Shown here piece after piece: positions 39,069 to 48,157 of a stretch of DNA of 64,000 nt. Source of the DNA: Enterococcus mediterraneensis (lineage in GTDB: Bacteria; Bacillota; Bacilli; Lactobacillales; Enterococcaceae); the NCBI RefSeq assembly GCF_900604485.1, contig NZ_UWOP01000001.1, forward strand, positions 598,501 to 662,500. Reading direction: 5' to 3'. The notes below the pieces were generated by a model. That model had not been told where the DNA came from, did no database searches, and worked only from the letters and a program-made list of their open reading frames with translations. The position numbers were made by a program, and so were the translations under genes. The stretch's first letter is position 1. Each line of letters starts with the position of its first letter.

Positions 39069-40211
39069 TTAATTGATTTTTGAAAATTTTTGATACAACT
39101 GATGAAAGACGATCAAGAACTGTTCTACTTCAGCCATCGTGTTGCTTTCATCCAAACTGACCCGTACAGCAGAAGTCGCCAACTGTGCCGGTACATTCAT
39201 CGCATGCAGCGTACTGCTGGCCATTTTTTTGCGGCTGGAGCAGGCGCTGGTAGTGGATATGTAGATCTGTTTTTCTTCAAAGGCGTGGACCATTACTTCT
39301 CCCCGGATTCCTTTTAGACCAAAACACAAAATATGGGGAGCAAAGTTTTCTTCTTGAGAGAAGATCGTTACCTTGTCATATTCTGCTAAAGCAGAGGCTA
39401 GATAATTTTTGAGGGTTTGAACATGGTCAGGGCGCGCTTGTTTTTTCTCAACCGCCAGACGCAGCGCCTTAGCCATCGCGACGATCGCCGGCACATTCTC
39501 TGTTCCGCTGCGATGTTCTTGTTCTTGTCCGCCGCCCGTCAATAACGGTGCTAATTTCCGGCCTTTGCGCCAATAAATAAACCCGACACCGCGAGGACCA
39601 TGGAATTTATGGGCGGAAAAAGTCGCGAAATCCACACGATCCGTTAACCACTGTTCTTGCGGAACTTTAGTGATCGCCTGCACAGCATCTACATGAAAAT
39701 GGATCTTGGGATGATTTTCTAAGATCCTGCTGATTTCTTTAATCGGCTGAATCGAGCCCACTTCATTGTTTACTGCCATGACTGAGACCAAGATCGTATC
39801 TTTGCGGATCAGCTCTGCCAACGCAGAAGTATCGACAAAACCTTCTTTAGTCACTGGTGCCACACTGACTTCAAACCCTAGTGATTTCAATTGTTCAGCA
39901 GTTTCAGAAACTGCCGGGTGTTCGATACTGGAAATAATGATGTGTCGTCCAAAATCTTTTTTCTGGAGAGCAGTACCTTTTAAGACCCAGTTGTCGCCTT
40001 CTGTTCCTCCAGAAGTAAACCAAATCTCATCTTTTTCGACGGATAAAAGTTCTGCGATTTGTTTACGCGCTTGTTGCAGCAGGCGATCGGCTTGATTGCC
40101 CAAATCATGCAGACTGGACGGATTGCCGATGATCCGTTGACTGGTTTTTACATAAGTGTCCAACGCTTGCGGAAAAATTGCCGTTGTTGCGCTGTTATCA
40201 AAATAAATCAT
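39069..40211 (-). CDS. Cysteine desulfurase (NifS/NifZ type, ThiI partner)
   Basis: The 380-residue PLP enzyme removes sulfur from cysteine. The Schiff-base Lys is in FSAHKFHGPRGVGF and the reactive Cys in STTSACSSRK, within the longer flexible loop of the IscS group. The order ezrA, nifZ, thiI is conserved with Bacillus and marks it as the tRNA-thiolation desulfurase. Confidence 0.93.
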   Translation of the reverse strand: MIYFDNSATTAIFPQALDTYVKTSQRIIGNPSSLHDLGNQADRLLQQARKQIAELLSVEKDEIWFTSGGTEGDNWVLKGTALQKKDFGRHIIISSIEHPAVSETAEQLKSLGFEVSVAPVTKEGFVDTSALAELIRKDTILVSVMAVNNEVGSIQPIKEISRILENHPKIHFHVDAVQAITKVPQEQWLTDRVDFATFSAHKFHGPRGVGFIYWRKGRKLAPLLTGGGQEQEHRSGTENVPAIVAMAKALRLAVEKKQARPDHVQTLKNYLASALAEYDKVTIFSQEENFAPHILCFGLKGIRGEVMVHAFEEKQIYISTTSACSSRKKMASSTLHAMNVPAQLATSAVRVSLDESNTMAEVEQFLIVFHQLYQKFSKIN

Positions 40212-40304
40212 GCAGGATTCCTCTCTTCTAAAAATTCTTTCCTATTATAAACGCTGTATCCATTCCTTTCAAGGAGCTTGTTTCTCAGAACTTTGCCATA
40301 AAAA

Positions 40305-40340
40305 AAGCGCGCCCGAGATCGATATACATCAGAACGCGAT
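40305..40340 (-). terminator. Terminator of the GNAT gene
   Basis: Stem CGCGTTC/GGGCGCG with two wobble pairs, loop ~20 nt, then seven T on the minus strand. Confidence 0.65.
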
Positions 40341-40365
40341 TCTTTATAGCTGTACTGTTGCCATT

Positions 40366-40932
40366 TCAGCTGTATTCTTCAATGATTTTTACTGCTTTTT
40401 CATAGTCGGGATTGGGAGAGCCGTCCATATTTTCTGAGATAAAATCAAAACCAAAACGTCGATATAGTTTTATGGCTGGATAGCTCCAAGTTTGCGTGTG
40501 CAAATAGATCGGACTGTTTTTATTCAAATCAGGAAATTTCTGTAGGACCTTAGCGATCAATGCTTTAGCGATACCTTTTCCTTGATATCCCGGTTTAACA
40601 GCAAGCCAATGAAAGACAGGATAGTTTTCTCCTAGAATTTGTTTCTGCCATGCACTGCAAGTGGCGATCCGCTCCCCTTCATCTGTGACAACGAAAAACA
40701 TTCGTTCCGTCAATTCCTCGGGATAAGGAGAAAATGCTTTTTGAAAATAGGTCAATGCTTCTTCTTTGTTTTTAAATTCTCCTACGGAAGTCTCGATCTC
40801 GGCCCAGTCTTCTTCTGCTTGCGGCAGATACGTTTCAAAATGGAATCCTTCTGCTAATGATGTTTCCGGTACCGTTTCCTGCAAAGGACGGGTCATCCAG
40901 ATCTCAGCATAAGGCAATGATTTATCTAACAT
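40366..40932 (-). CDS. GNAT-family N-acetyltransferase
   Basis: The 188-residue protein has the GNAT acetyl-CoA motif A (HWLAVKPGYQGKGIAKALI) with the Q/RxxGxG/A pattern GYQGKGIAKA, and motif B (YPAIKLYRRFGFDF). The substrate is unknown. ATG at 40932 is preceded by AAGAGGG; the 11-codon upstream extension is weaker. It sits between the desulfurase and ezrA, interrupting an otherwise conserved neighbourhood. Confidence 0.88.
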   Translation of the reverse strand: MLDKSLPYAEIWMTRPLQETVPETSLAEGFHFETYLPQAEEDWAEIETSVGEFKNKEEALTYFQKAFSPYPEELTERMFFVVTDEGERIATCSAWQKQILGENYPVFHWLAVKPGYQGKGIAKALIAKVLQKFPDLNKNSPIYLHTQTWSYPAIKLYRRFGFDFISENMDGSPNPDYEKAVKIIEEYS

Positions 40933-40999
40933 CGTTTTCCCTCTTTTCCTTATTAAATACTCCAATGACTAATGGTGTTTCTGTCATTTTACCATAAAT

Positions 41000-41034
41000 A
41001 AAAAGAGGAAACGCCGAAACGTTTCCTCTTTTTG
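41000..41034 (-). terminator. Terminator of ezrA
   Basis: A 13-bp perfect stem (AAAAGAGGAAACG, 41001-41013, with CGTTTCCTCTTTT, 41020-41032), 6-nt loop. Confidence 0.9.
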
Positions 41035-41055
41035 AATACAGCTATACGCTGTTTG

Positions 41056-42777
41056 CTAGACTAGATCACGATTATTGAAATAGAAATTTTCGATCCGTTT
41101 GAATGCCCCCGGCTCTACTCGTTCCAATGATGCGCCGATCTCATCCAACGCTTCTTGATAACGATAATCGCGGGTAAACAATTGCAGGCTTTTATCGATG
41201 GATGCTTTGATTTCAGGATGTGAATGACGGTAACGATTTGCGTATTGCATCATTTGTTCAGTCAAAGCAGCCGCATCTACTAGATCATGGGTTTTTTCAT
41301 CCAATAATTCGATATCATCATTACAGATATCCACCAGTTTGTTGACTTCTTCCATGTTGATCCGGATCTTATTCAATGCTTTGCTGAGTTCTTCCACACG
41401 GTCAGTAGCGACAAAGAAAAATTCCAAGTAATCGCCAGGCAGTCCCGGTAAGCGTTGTTTCTCAACGAAGCGTTTCAAGTTGCGCAGTTTGAATTCGTAT
41501 TGTTCTACTTTTTCTTGGGCTTTCTTTTCGCCTTTGCGCAGATCACGAAGCGAATCATCGATCTCTACTTGTTGGCTTTCGATATCGTCCAAGATTTTAT
41601 AGGAATCTTTGTAGAAGCTTTGTACGTCTGAGAATGGAATCTCATGATGATCCATTTGTGGTTCGATCTCATCGTTTCGTCGTGCCAACTCGTTGATCTC
41701 TGTTTGGAATCCGCGAACACGGCCTAATTCATTTTGATTCAATGTGTAGCTTTGTGCGGTATGATCCAACTCGATCATCAATTGACGGTTATTTTTTGTT
41801 GCGTGCTGGATATAATCAGCAATGACTTGGCGATTTTTCACCACATATTGTTTGGCATTGATTTCTCGTTCCATGACTGTATACAGAGAATCGATCGCAC
41901 TTGCTGTATCACGGTTGGCAACTTCCACCGCATCGACTTCAGTTTTCTCAAGATCGCTCATTGAGTTTTCCACACGTTTTTTCACGCGATTGATCTCATC
42001 TTGGAAGTTTTCTTCAGGAAAGACATAATGATCTGCCAATAAACGTTTGTAACCGTCTTGGATCTCTTTCAATTGATCTGGGAAAGTTTTGTTCAATTCT
42101 TCGTAAGCTGATGGGATCCGTTTCATCACTGCATTCAAATCATAGGTATGCTTTTCAGCAGTTTCTAAAACTTCACTGGCTTCGACTGGATCACCGGATG
42201 TATTCAGTGTTACGAATTGGGTAAATTCGATCTCGATGTTTTTGACTTGTTTTTGTAATTCAGAATAGGCAGGTCCGTACGCATCCCCGTTTTCCCGCAA
42301 TTCTTTTTTCAAGTCTTCGTACATATCCAAGGCTTTTTGGACTTTCAGGGAATTACGTTCTTCACTTTCCCGCAGTTCTTTAAGCCCATCACGGATCTCT
42401 TCGACTTTTTTCTCCATTTGATCCATCGTGCTCTCAGCTTCAGCGATGGCATTTTTAGCATTTAAGAAGCGGAATGTTTCATTCAAGCTTTCAACTTCGA
42501 AGATCTGGCTTTCCAGTTCAGCGAAATCACTGGTGGAGATATCCGTCCATTTTTGGTTCCATTCTCGGAAAGTATTTTGACTTTGCCCGACTAAGTGCAT
42601 CTTCTTTACATCATCGACTTCTTCGATAACTGGCAGGTCAAACAATTCTTCCTTTCGTTTTTCCAATGCTTTGAGACGCTCTTCATTTTTCTTGCGCATG
42701 AAAAAACTAATCGAGTAGAGCACTGCCGCTACGATTATGATGGCAATTACGATTCCGATGATAACATTACTTCCCAT
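41056..42777 (-). CDS. ezrA: Septation ring formation regulator EzrA
   Basis: The 573-residue protein has one N-terminal membrane helix (residues 5-27), then almost continuous coiled coil arranged as spectrin-like repeats, ending in RYRHSHPEIKASID and FYFNNRDLV. EzrA curbs FtsZ ring formation away from mid-cell and links FtsZ to penicillin-binding proteins. Length is typical. Confidence 0.96.
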   Translation of the reverse strand: MGSNVIIGIVIAIIIVAAVLYSISFFMRKKNEERLKALEKRKEELFDLPVIEEVDDVKKMHLVGQSQNTFREWNQKWTDISTSDFAELESQIFEVESLNETFRFLNAKNAIAEAESTMDQMEKKVEEIRDGLKELRESEERNSLKVQKALDMYEDLKKELRENGDAYGPAYSELQKQVKNIEIEFTQFVTLNTSGDPVEASEVLETAEKHTYDLNAVMKRIPSAYEELNKTFPDQLKEIQDGYKRLLADHYVFPEENFQDEINRVKKRVENSMSDLEKTEVDAVEVANRDTASAIDSLYTVMEREINAKQYVVKNRQVIADYIQHATKNNRQLMIELDHTAQSYTLNQNELGRVRGFQTEINELARRNDEIEPQMDHHEIPFSDVQSFYKDSYKILDDIESQQVEIDDSLRDLRKGEKKAQEKVEQYEFKLRNLKRFVEKQRLPGLPGDYLEFFFVATDRVEELSKALNKIRINMEEVNKLVDICNDDIELLDEKTHDLVDAAALTEQMMQYANRYRHSHPEIKASIDKSLQLFTRDYRYQEALDEIGASLERVEPGAFKRIENFYFNNRDLV

Positions 42778-42898
42778 TTAAGGTTCCTCCACTTTCGAAT
42801 ATACAATGTTTGAAGCCGAAAAATGACATTTTCAGCCCGCTTTATCTATTGGATTTCTGCTGTTCTTCGCCTATTTACACAAAAGGCATCTACGCTAG

Positions 42899-42907
42899 AT
42901 TATATCA
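42899..42907 (-). promoter_or_regulatory. ezrA extended -10 promoter
   Basis: Minus strand TGATATAAT, a consensus extended -10, about 120 bases before ezrA; the -35 is weak. Confidence 0.6.
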
Positions 42908-43153
42908 TAAACCTATGCGGCAATCACTAAGTAACGAAAAAAACTTTTGATTTTTTCTCTCCCTAATTTGTTTCAAAACACAAATTTTCGTTAACCAACT
43001 GCTAAAAATTTTTGTAAAACGTCTGGCAGAACATAACACTGCCCTAGCCAGCAGACAAAAAAGCGCTGTATTATTCCTTTTACTAATTTTATGAGATTTG
43101 ACTGCTTCTTTTGCTAAAAAGTTTAAAAGAAACTAAAAACGAAAGAAGAATGA

Positions 43154-43285
43154 ACATGTCTGTTATGGATACTTCCAAAGGAGAGACTGAAGTCTGAATG
43201 GTTTCTTCCGGTTTGTGGCTCTATTATAATAGGCGCGCTCTTAGTGATCGCGGCGGTTTTCTTGTTGAAAAAGTATAAAAAATAA
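43154..43285 (+). pseudogene. Remnant of a cell-wall-anchored (LPXTG-type) protein C-terminus
   Basis: The only long frame here translates LPKERLKSEWF, then LPVCGS, IIIGALLVIAAVFLL and KKYKK stop. A proline motif, a 15-residue hydrophobic helix and a basic tail are the layout of a sortase sorting signal, but the LPxTG motif is destroyed (LPKER) and no start codon or ribosome binding site lies in frame after the preceding stop at 43151. The body of the protein is missing. I read it as a leftover of a deleted surface protein gene; chance similarity is possible. Confidence 0.5.
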
Positions 43286-43353
43286 ACCCTTTTTGCTCGT
43301 TTAACTCAGAAAAAATACGAGATTCCTTTCTGATTTCCCATTTTCACTTGCTT

Positions 43354-43381
43354 TTGTTCTCATTTTTTTGTAATCTATTAT
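43354..43381 (+). promoter_or_regulatory. Candidate aspartokinase promoter
   Basis: TTGTTC (43354-43359), 16-bp spacer, TATTAT (43376-43381), 25 bases before the start codon. No riboswitch-like leader fits in this short space. Confidence 0.5.
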
Positions 43382-43406
43382 GAAATAAAAAAATCGAGGC
43401 GATGAC

Positions 43407-44756
43407 ATGAAAGTAGCAAAATTTGGTGGGAGTTCATTAGCATCCAGCCAACAAGTAAAAAAAGTAGTTGAGATCATCAAAGCAGATCCTCAGCGGAGAT
43501 TTATCGTGGTTTCCGCTCCCGGTAAGCGTGATTCCAAAGACACAAAAGTCACTGACCTTTTGATCCAACTCTATCAAACAAAAATAGCTGCTGGGGATCT
43601 TGATCCTATTATCCAACAGATTTTTACCCGTTATCAAGAAATCGGCGAGGCATTCTCTGTAAACGACGATACCTTGACCGCGATCCAATATAATTTGAAC
43701 TCATTTAAAGAATTGCCTGTCGTCGATAATCCCCATTTGTATGATACGATCTTGGCAAGCGGTGAAGACAATAACGCGAAACTGATCGCTGGTATCTTGC
43801 AAACTCAAGGCATCGCAGCCCGCTACATCAATCCTAAAGAATTGGGTCTCTTAGTTTCTGACGAACCAGGCAATGCGAGGATTTTGCGCAATGCTTACGA
43901 CTTGATCAGCCGCTGGTCTCAAAGCCAAGAAGTGCTGGTGATTCCGGGATTCTTTGGTTATACCGAAGCCGGCAAAATCTGTACTTTTTCTCGAGGCGGC
44001 TCAGATATCACAGGGTCGATCGTCGCTGCCGGTGTAAAAGCCGATCTCTATGAAAATTTCACTGATGTCGACGGGATTTATTCCGCTCATCCAGGTTATG
44101 TCCATCAACCAGAGCTCATTAAAGAGCTGACGTACCGTGAAATGCGGGAATTAGCTTATGCGGGATTTTCTGTTTTTCACGATGAAGCATTGATGCCTTC
44201 CTATCGCGCTCATATCCCGGTCGTGATAAAAAATACCAATAATCCTACAGCACCCGGTACGAAAATCATCAATACACGGGAAAGACATGAAAAACCGGTC
44301 ATTGGGATCGCCAGTGACGAAGGATTCACTATGATCTATATCAACAAGTATCTGATGAACAGAGAGGTGGGTTTTACCCGCCGTATCTTGACGATCTTTG
44401 AAGAATTCGGCTTAGGTTATGAACATATGCCTTCTGGAATCGATGATATCTCCATCGTTTTGCGGGCTAATCAGCTGACTCCTGAAACTGAAGAGAAACT
44501 GCTGCAAGCTATCGCCGACGAGATCAAACCCGATGAATTGCGGATCACTCACGATTTATCCATGATCATGGTGGTTGGTGAAGGCATGAGACAGCGTGTG
44601 GGGATCACCGCTGAAAGTACCGCCGCATTGGCTCGTAAAAAAATCAACTTGGAAATGATCAACCAAGGATCTTCTGAGGTCAGCATTATGTTTGGTATCC
44701 ATAAAGAACAAGAAAAATCAGCGATCCGCGCATTGTACTATACATTTTTTGATTAA
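43407..44756 (+). CDS. Aspartate kinase
   Basis: The 449-residue enzyme phosphorylates aspartate, the first step to lysine, threonine, methionine and diaminopimelate. The N-terminal motif KVAKFGGSSLAS and the nucleotide region FSRGGSDITGSIVAAGVKADLYENFTDVDG are intact. The C-terminus has two ACT-domain regions (GFTMIYINKYLMNR and LSMIMVVGEGM), so allosteric inhibition is expected. It is most like the stand-alone YclM-type aspartokinase III of Bacillus. Monocistronic; the leader is short and lacks an obvious lysine riboswitch. ATG follows GAGGCG. Confidence 0.94.
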   Translation: MKVAKFGGSSLASSQQVKKVVEIIKADPQRRFIVVSAPGKRDSKDTKVTDLLIQLYQTKIAAGDLDPIIQQIFTRYQEIGEAFSVNDDTLTAIQYNLNSFKELPVVDNPHLYDTILASGEDNNAKLIAGILQTQGIAARYINPKELGLLVSDEPGNARILRNAYDLISRWSQSQEVLVIPGFFGYTEAGKICTFSRGGSDITGSIVAAGVKADLYENFTDVDGIYSAHPGYVHQPELIKELTYREMRELAYAGFSVFHDEALMPSYRAHIPVVIKNTNNPTAPGTKIINTRERHEKPVIGIASDEGFTMIYINKYLMNREVGFTRRILTIFEEFGLGYEHMPSGIDDISIVLRANQLTPETEEKLLQAIADEIKPDELRITHDLSMIMVVGEGMRQRVGITAESTAALARKKINLEMINQGSSEVSIMFGIHKEQEKSAIRALYYTFFD

Positions 44757-44770
44757 TTATTATATATAAT

Positions 44771-44813
44771 AAAAGACCGGCTCATATCATAATTGATAGG
44801 AGTCGGTTTTTTG
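44771..44813. terminator. Bidirectional terminator
   Basis: ACCGGCTC-TATCA pairs with TTGATA-GAGTCGGT with a wobble, followed by TTTTTT on the plus strand and TTTT on the minus strand. Shared by the convergent aspartokinase and pyrophosphatase genes. Confidence 0.85.
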
Positions 44814-44815
44814 TT

Positions 44816-45310
44816 TTATTCTGATTGTCGGGCGATCTCTTCCCGAATCTTTGCTTCCGGTGCGTGTTTTTCCGCCCAATCTTCCGGTTTCAACACTTTA
44901 TTTGTGATCGGATCGTAATGAGGCTTGCCATCAGGAAATAATTTTGCCATATTCGCTTGATGGACGATTGCCATGATCGGTTCGGGATCGACGCCTAAAA
45001 GAGAAAAAGAACCGTACGTCAAATACAGCAGATCCGTCAATGCATCCACTTGATCCACCAATGGATCATGATGCTGTGCCTTTTTCCCGTTGATTTTTGC
45101 TTGAGCCCGATCGATTGCCTGGTGCAGATCAGCAACCGATGCCGCGAATTCGTCAGTATCTTTGCTAGAAGCATATAAAAATTCTATCAACTCTTCGATT
45201 TTAAACCCTGCCCGCCGCCGTGCTTCCATCACATCAAAAGCAGTTGGCTGTTGCGGTTTGCGGGGATCGAAAGTTTGATGGAATTCTTCTGTCATTTCAA
45301 ATGGTTTCAC
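44816..45310 (-). CDS. MazG-like nucleotide pyrophosphohydrolase (all-alpha NTP-PPase)
   Basis: The 164-residue protein has the acidic helix KIEELIEFLYA and the DQVDALTDLLYLTYGSFSLLG segment followed by VHQANMAKLF, the fold signature of all-alpha NTP pyrophosphatases related to MazG, HisE and dUTPases. It probably removes pyrophosphate from a non-standard nucleotide. I choose the GTG at 45310 because AGGAGAG lies five bases upstream; this leaves 10 bases to the preceding HAD gene. Last gene of the DUF72-HAD-NTPase operon. Confidence 0.82.
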   Translation of the reverse strand: MKPFEMTEEFHQTFDPRKPQQPTAFDVMEARRRAGFKIEELIEFLYASSKDTDEFAASVADLHQAIDRAQAKINGKKAQHHDPLVDQVDALTDLLYLTYGSFSLLGVDPEPIMAIVHQANMAKLFPDGKPHYDPITNKVLKPEDWAEKHAPEAKIREEIARQSE

Positions 45311-45320
45311 GTTTACTCTC

Positions 45321-46160
45321 CTAGTCGATGATTCGATAATGCCGCAATGCTGCGGCAATACCGTCCTTATTATTGGTATCTGTCACAAAAGCAGCCGCTT
45401 CTTTGGCCGCTTGCTGACCATTGCCCATTGCTATACCGATACCGATCCCTTTTAACATTTCGATATCATTCATATGATCTCCAAACGCCATCGTTTCCGA
45501 GACAGCGATACCATGATGATCCAAAAATTCATAGATCCCCTTTAATTTTGAACCGCCTTTAGGAACGATATCCACTGAATAGGGATTGGAACGGTGAAAG
45601 TCACAAGCAGGAAATTGCGCCGCTAATTTAGGAGTTTCCCGCTCCACGCTTAGCATCATACATTGATAGATGGGCTGTTGCAAGATCGCCAGCCGCTCGT
45701 AATGATTGTCACTTTTGTAAAAGCTTAATTTCTGGAGGGTCTTTTTTAAGACCGCGACAGGAAAGCGTCGTGGCAAAAAACGGATCATTTTTTTAACGAT
45801 GATCGATTGGCTCAGCATCATTGTGCGGCTGCCTTCCAATTCGTTGCGTCCGCCAAACAAGATTTGGCGACTTTGATCATCTGCGAAGTCAACGATTTTC
45901 TTCAATGTTTTCTCATCAAATGTTTGAGCATAGATCACCGCGTTTTTTGTATAAACCAGCTGCCCGTTGTAAGTCACGTAAACATCCAATTCAAGATTAT
46001 CCAGCAATTCATCAAGATGTACAGGGCTTCTTCCTGTAGCGATCCCGACATAGATTCCCTTTTCTCGTGCTTGGCGGATCGCTTCTTTCGTACTTTCAAG
46101 GACTTTGCCGTTACTGGAAAGCAGTGTGCCGTCGATGTCAAAAAAAATAGCTTTTATCAT
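45321..46160 (-). CDS. Cof-type HAD-superfamily phosphatase
   Basis: The 279-residue protein has motif I IFFDIDGTLLSS, motif II IATGRSPVH, motif III Lys region KGGSKLKGI and motif IV FGDHMNDIEML, with the Cof/YidA type C2 cap. These enzymes dephosphorylate sugar phosphates or cofactors such as FMN and PLP. It sits 8 bases after the DUF72 gene in one operon. Confidence 0.92.
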   Translation of the reverse strand: MIKAIFFDIDGTLLSSNGKVLESTKEAIRQAREKGIYVGIATGRSPVHLDELLDNLELDVYVTYNGQLVYTKNAVIYAQTFDEKTLKKIVDFADDQSRQILFGGRNELEGSRTMMLSQSIIVKKMIRFLPRRFPVAVLKKTLQKLSFYKSDNHYERLAILQQPIYQCMMLSVERETPKLAAQFPACDFHRSNPYSVDIVPKGGSKLKGIYEFLDHHGIAVSETMAFGDHMNDIEMLKGIGIGIAMGNGQQAAKEAAAFVTDTNNKDGIAAALRHYRIID

Positions 46161-46168
46161 AGTTCTCC

Positions 46169-46999
46169 TTAAAATAGATCCAATTGACCAGGATTCAATC
46201 CTTGATAAGATAATCCCAGCATAGTCGTTAACTGGGTGGCGTTTTCCGCAGCGTCACCGCCTGCGTTGTTATTGAAGATCACTACCACATTCTCCGAATG
46301 CTCTGAGACCTTCTTGACCGTTTGGCGAAGCTCTTCCAGTTCACTTTGGGAATAGCGGTAAAGTGTTCGTTTACTTTTGGCATCTGGTCCTTTTGCCATC
46401 CAGCCGGCATCATTGCGGCCATGGAATCGGCACAATGTAAATTTTTGATTGGTAACATAAGGGTCTAACGGAACTGTTGTAGCAAGCTTTTTCGGTTCAT
46501 CGATAACTGCCAGTGAAAACTGCTGTTCTTCCATAAATTGCCGCGTCTTCTCAAGAAAGCGAGGTTCATACCATGAATGATCCCGCAATTCTACTGCAAT
46601 CGGCAATTCAGGAAACAATCGGCGGATCATCCGCAAATGATCGACATTTTCTCTGGTACATTTAAAGGATGCCGGAAATTGTGCCAAAGCACAAAACAGT
46701 CGTCCCGCAGTGATCATTGGCGCCAGATTTGTTAGAAATTCTGTTGCTAACTCGCTTTCGGTCATCGTTTCCGGCAACTCCCCTTGGCTGGTAAGCGCGC
46801 TGGGCAGTTTCATGATAAATTGGAAATTCTCCGGCACTTGTGTCAGCCAGTTTTCCACTACGCTTTTTTTGGGAATAAAATAGTAGCTGGTATCCAATTC
46901 TACCACCGGTAAATAACTGGCATACTCAAACAATGTGCTTTTTTTCTTGCCAGTCAAATATTCATGTTCATCAAATCTTGTCAAACCAACTCGAATCAT
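46169..46999 (-). CDS. DUF72 family protein (YecE-like)
   Basis: The 276-residue protein matches the TIM-barrel DUF72 family: VELDTSYYFIPKKSVVENWLTQVPENFQFIMKLP, then LAQFPASFKCTRENVDHLR and VELRDHSW, ending VVVIFNNNAGGDAAENA. The biochemical role of the family is unknown. It heads a three-gene operon with a HAD phosphatase and a NTP pyrophosphatase, which hints at metabolite or nucleotide housekeeping. Its start region faces the divergent asparaginase gene. Confidence 0.88.
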   Translation of the reverse strand: MIRVGLTRFDEHEYLTGKKKSTLFEYASYLPVVELDTSYYFIPKKSVVENWLTQVPENFQFIMKLPSALTSQGELPETMTESELATEFLTNLAPMITAGRLFCALAQFPASFKCTRENVDHLRMIRRLFPELPIAVELRDHSWYEPRFLEKTRQFMEEQQFSLAVIDEPKKLATTVPLDPYVTNQKFTLCRFHGRNDAGWMAKGPDAKSKRTLYRYSQSELEELRQTVKKVSEHSENVVVIFNNNAGGDAAENATQLTTMLGLSYQGLNPGQLDLF

Positions 47000-47089
47000 C
47001 GTTCTTTCATCACACCTATTTTTTTTCTTGTTAAGATAGTATACAATAATTTAAGAGAAAGCGGCAAACTTTTGAATGTAGGTGAAAAA

Positions 47090-48058
47090 ATGACACGAAT
47101 ACTCGTTTTACATACTGGCGGTACGATCGCTATGAAAGAAAATACATTGACTGGCGGGGTCAGCCCGGATGTCGTAAATCCTTTGATGGACGCGGAGATC
47201 ACTCTTCCCCAAGAAGTTTCGCTGATCGTAGAAGATATTTTCAATCTTCCCAGTCCTCACATCCAACCGATCCACATGCTGAAGCTAAAGGAACGGATCC
47301 AAGTGGCAAAACTCAGCGGGATCGATGCTGTGGTGATTACTCACGGTACCGATACGTTGGAAGAGACTGCTTTTTTCTTAGACACAACGATCGGCAATCT
47401 CTTACCTATCGTGGTCACCGGAGCAATGCGTTCCAGCAATGAAGTCGGCAGCGATGGATTGTATAATTTTGAAAGTGCGATCCGAGTAGCTGCGGCTCCG
47501 GAAGCGGCTGACAAAGGTGTTCTGGTAGTCATGAACGATGAGATCCATTCCGCAAGATACGTGACGAAGACCCATACGACAAATGTCGCTACTTTTCGTA
47601 CGCCGACATTAGGTCCTGTGGGGCTGGTAACAAAAAATCGGATCATTTTTTTACAAGAACTGCTGCCGTCCACTCATTGGGATGTAGACGCAGTAGATGG
47701 GATCATCCCGATTGTCAAAGCCTACGCCGGGATGGACGGAGAATTGTTTGAAGCACTGGCCAAAAACAAGATCGACGGCTTGGTGATCGAAGCATTAGGC
47801 GCCGGTAATCTGCCTCCTCAAACTCTGTCACCATTGAAAAAGCTCCTTCACAAAAATATCCCTATCGTTTTAGTTTCAAGATGCTTCAATGGAATCGCCG
47901 AACCAGTCTATGATTATGAAGGCGGCGGCAAAGAGTTGCAGGAACTGGGAATCATTTTTTGCAGCGGGATCAATTCACAAAAAGCCCGTATCAAGCTTTT
48001 GATCGCACAAAATCGTCACCTTCCTCAAGAAGCATTGATCGATTTTATGAGTGAATAG
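47090..48058 (+). CDS. ansA: L-asparaginase type I (cytoplasmic)
   Basis: The 322-residue enzyme hydrolyses asparagine. The first catalytic Thr is in LHTGGTIAMKE and the second in ITHGTDTLEETAFFLD, with the Lys/Asp relay nearby. There is no signal peptide; an in-frame 42-codon upstream stretch is rejected because the ATG at 47090 has an AGGTG ribosome binding site and gives the family N-terminus. Monocistronic, ending at a very long hairpin. Confidence 0.93.
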   Translation: MTRILVLHTGGTIAMKENTLTGGVSPDVVNPLMDAEITLPQEVSLIVEDIFNLPSPHIQPIHMLKLKERIQVAKLSGIDAVVITHGTDTLEETAFFLDTTIGNLLPIVVTGAMRSSNEVGSDGLYNFESAIRVAAAPEAADKGVLVVMNDEIHSARYVTKTHTTNVATFRTPTLGPVGLVTKNRIIFLQELLPSTHWDVDAVDGIIPIVKAYAGMDGELFEALAKNKIDGLVIEALGAGNLPPQTLSPLKKLLHKNIPIVLVSRCFNGIAEPVYDYEGGGKELQELGIIFCSGINSQKARIKLLIAQNRHLPQEALIDFMSE

Positions 48059-48089
48059 AATGTAACTAAATTTTTTTGCTAAATAGTTT

Positions 48090-48157
48090 AATAGCCATAT
48101 ACAAAAATATCGAAACAGATTGCAATATATGTTTCGATATTTTTGTATATGGCTATT
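48090..48157 (+). terminator. 28-bp perfect inverted repeat after the asparaginase gene
   Basis: Arms 48090-48117 and 48130-48157 are fully complementary over 28 bp around a 12-nt loop. It is AT-rich without a classical T-run after the stem, and sits at the left edge of the AT-rich arabinofuranoside insert. It probably stops transcription of ansA, but it is longer than needed. Confidence 0.7.

Larger units (their letters stand above)
42778..43406. other. 629-base intergenic region between ezrA and the aspartokinase
   Basis: It holds the ezrA promoter (42899-42907), a decayed LPXTG-like C-terminal anchor (43154-43285) and an aspartokinase promoter (43354-43381). The remainder is AT-rich with no credible gene. 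Confidence 0.6.

Noticed and set aside
43286..43406. Lysine riboswitch before the aspartokinase
   Set aside because: Only about 20 bases separate the candidate -10 from the start codon and no five-helix element or terminator is seen.
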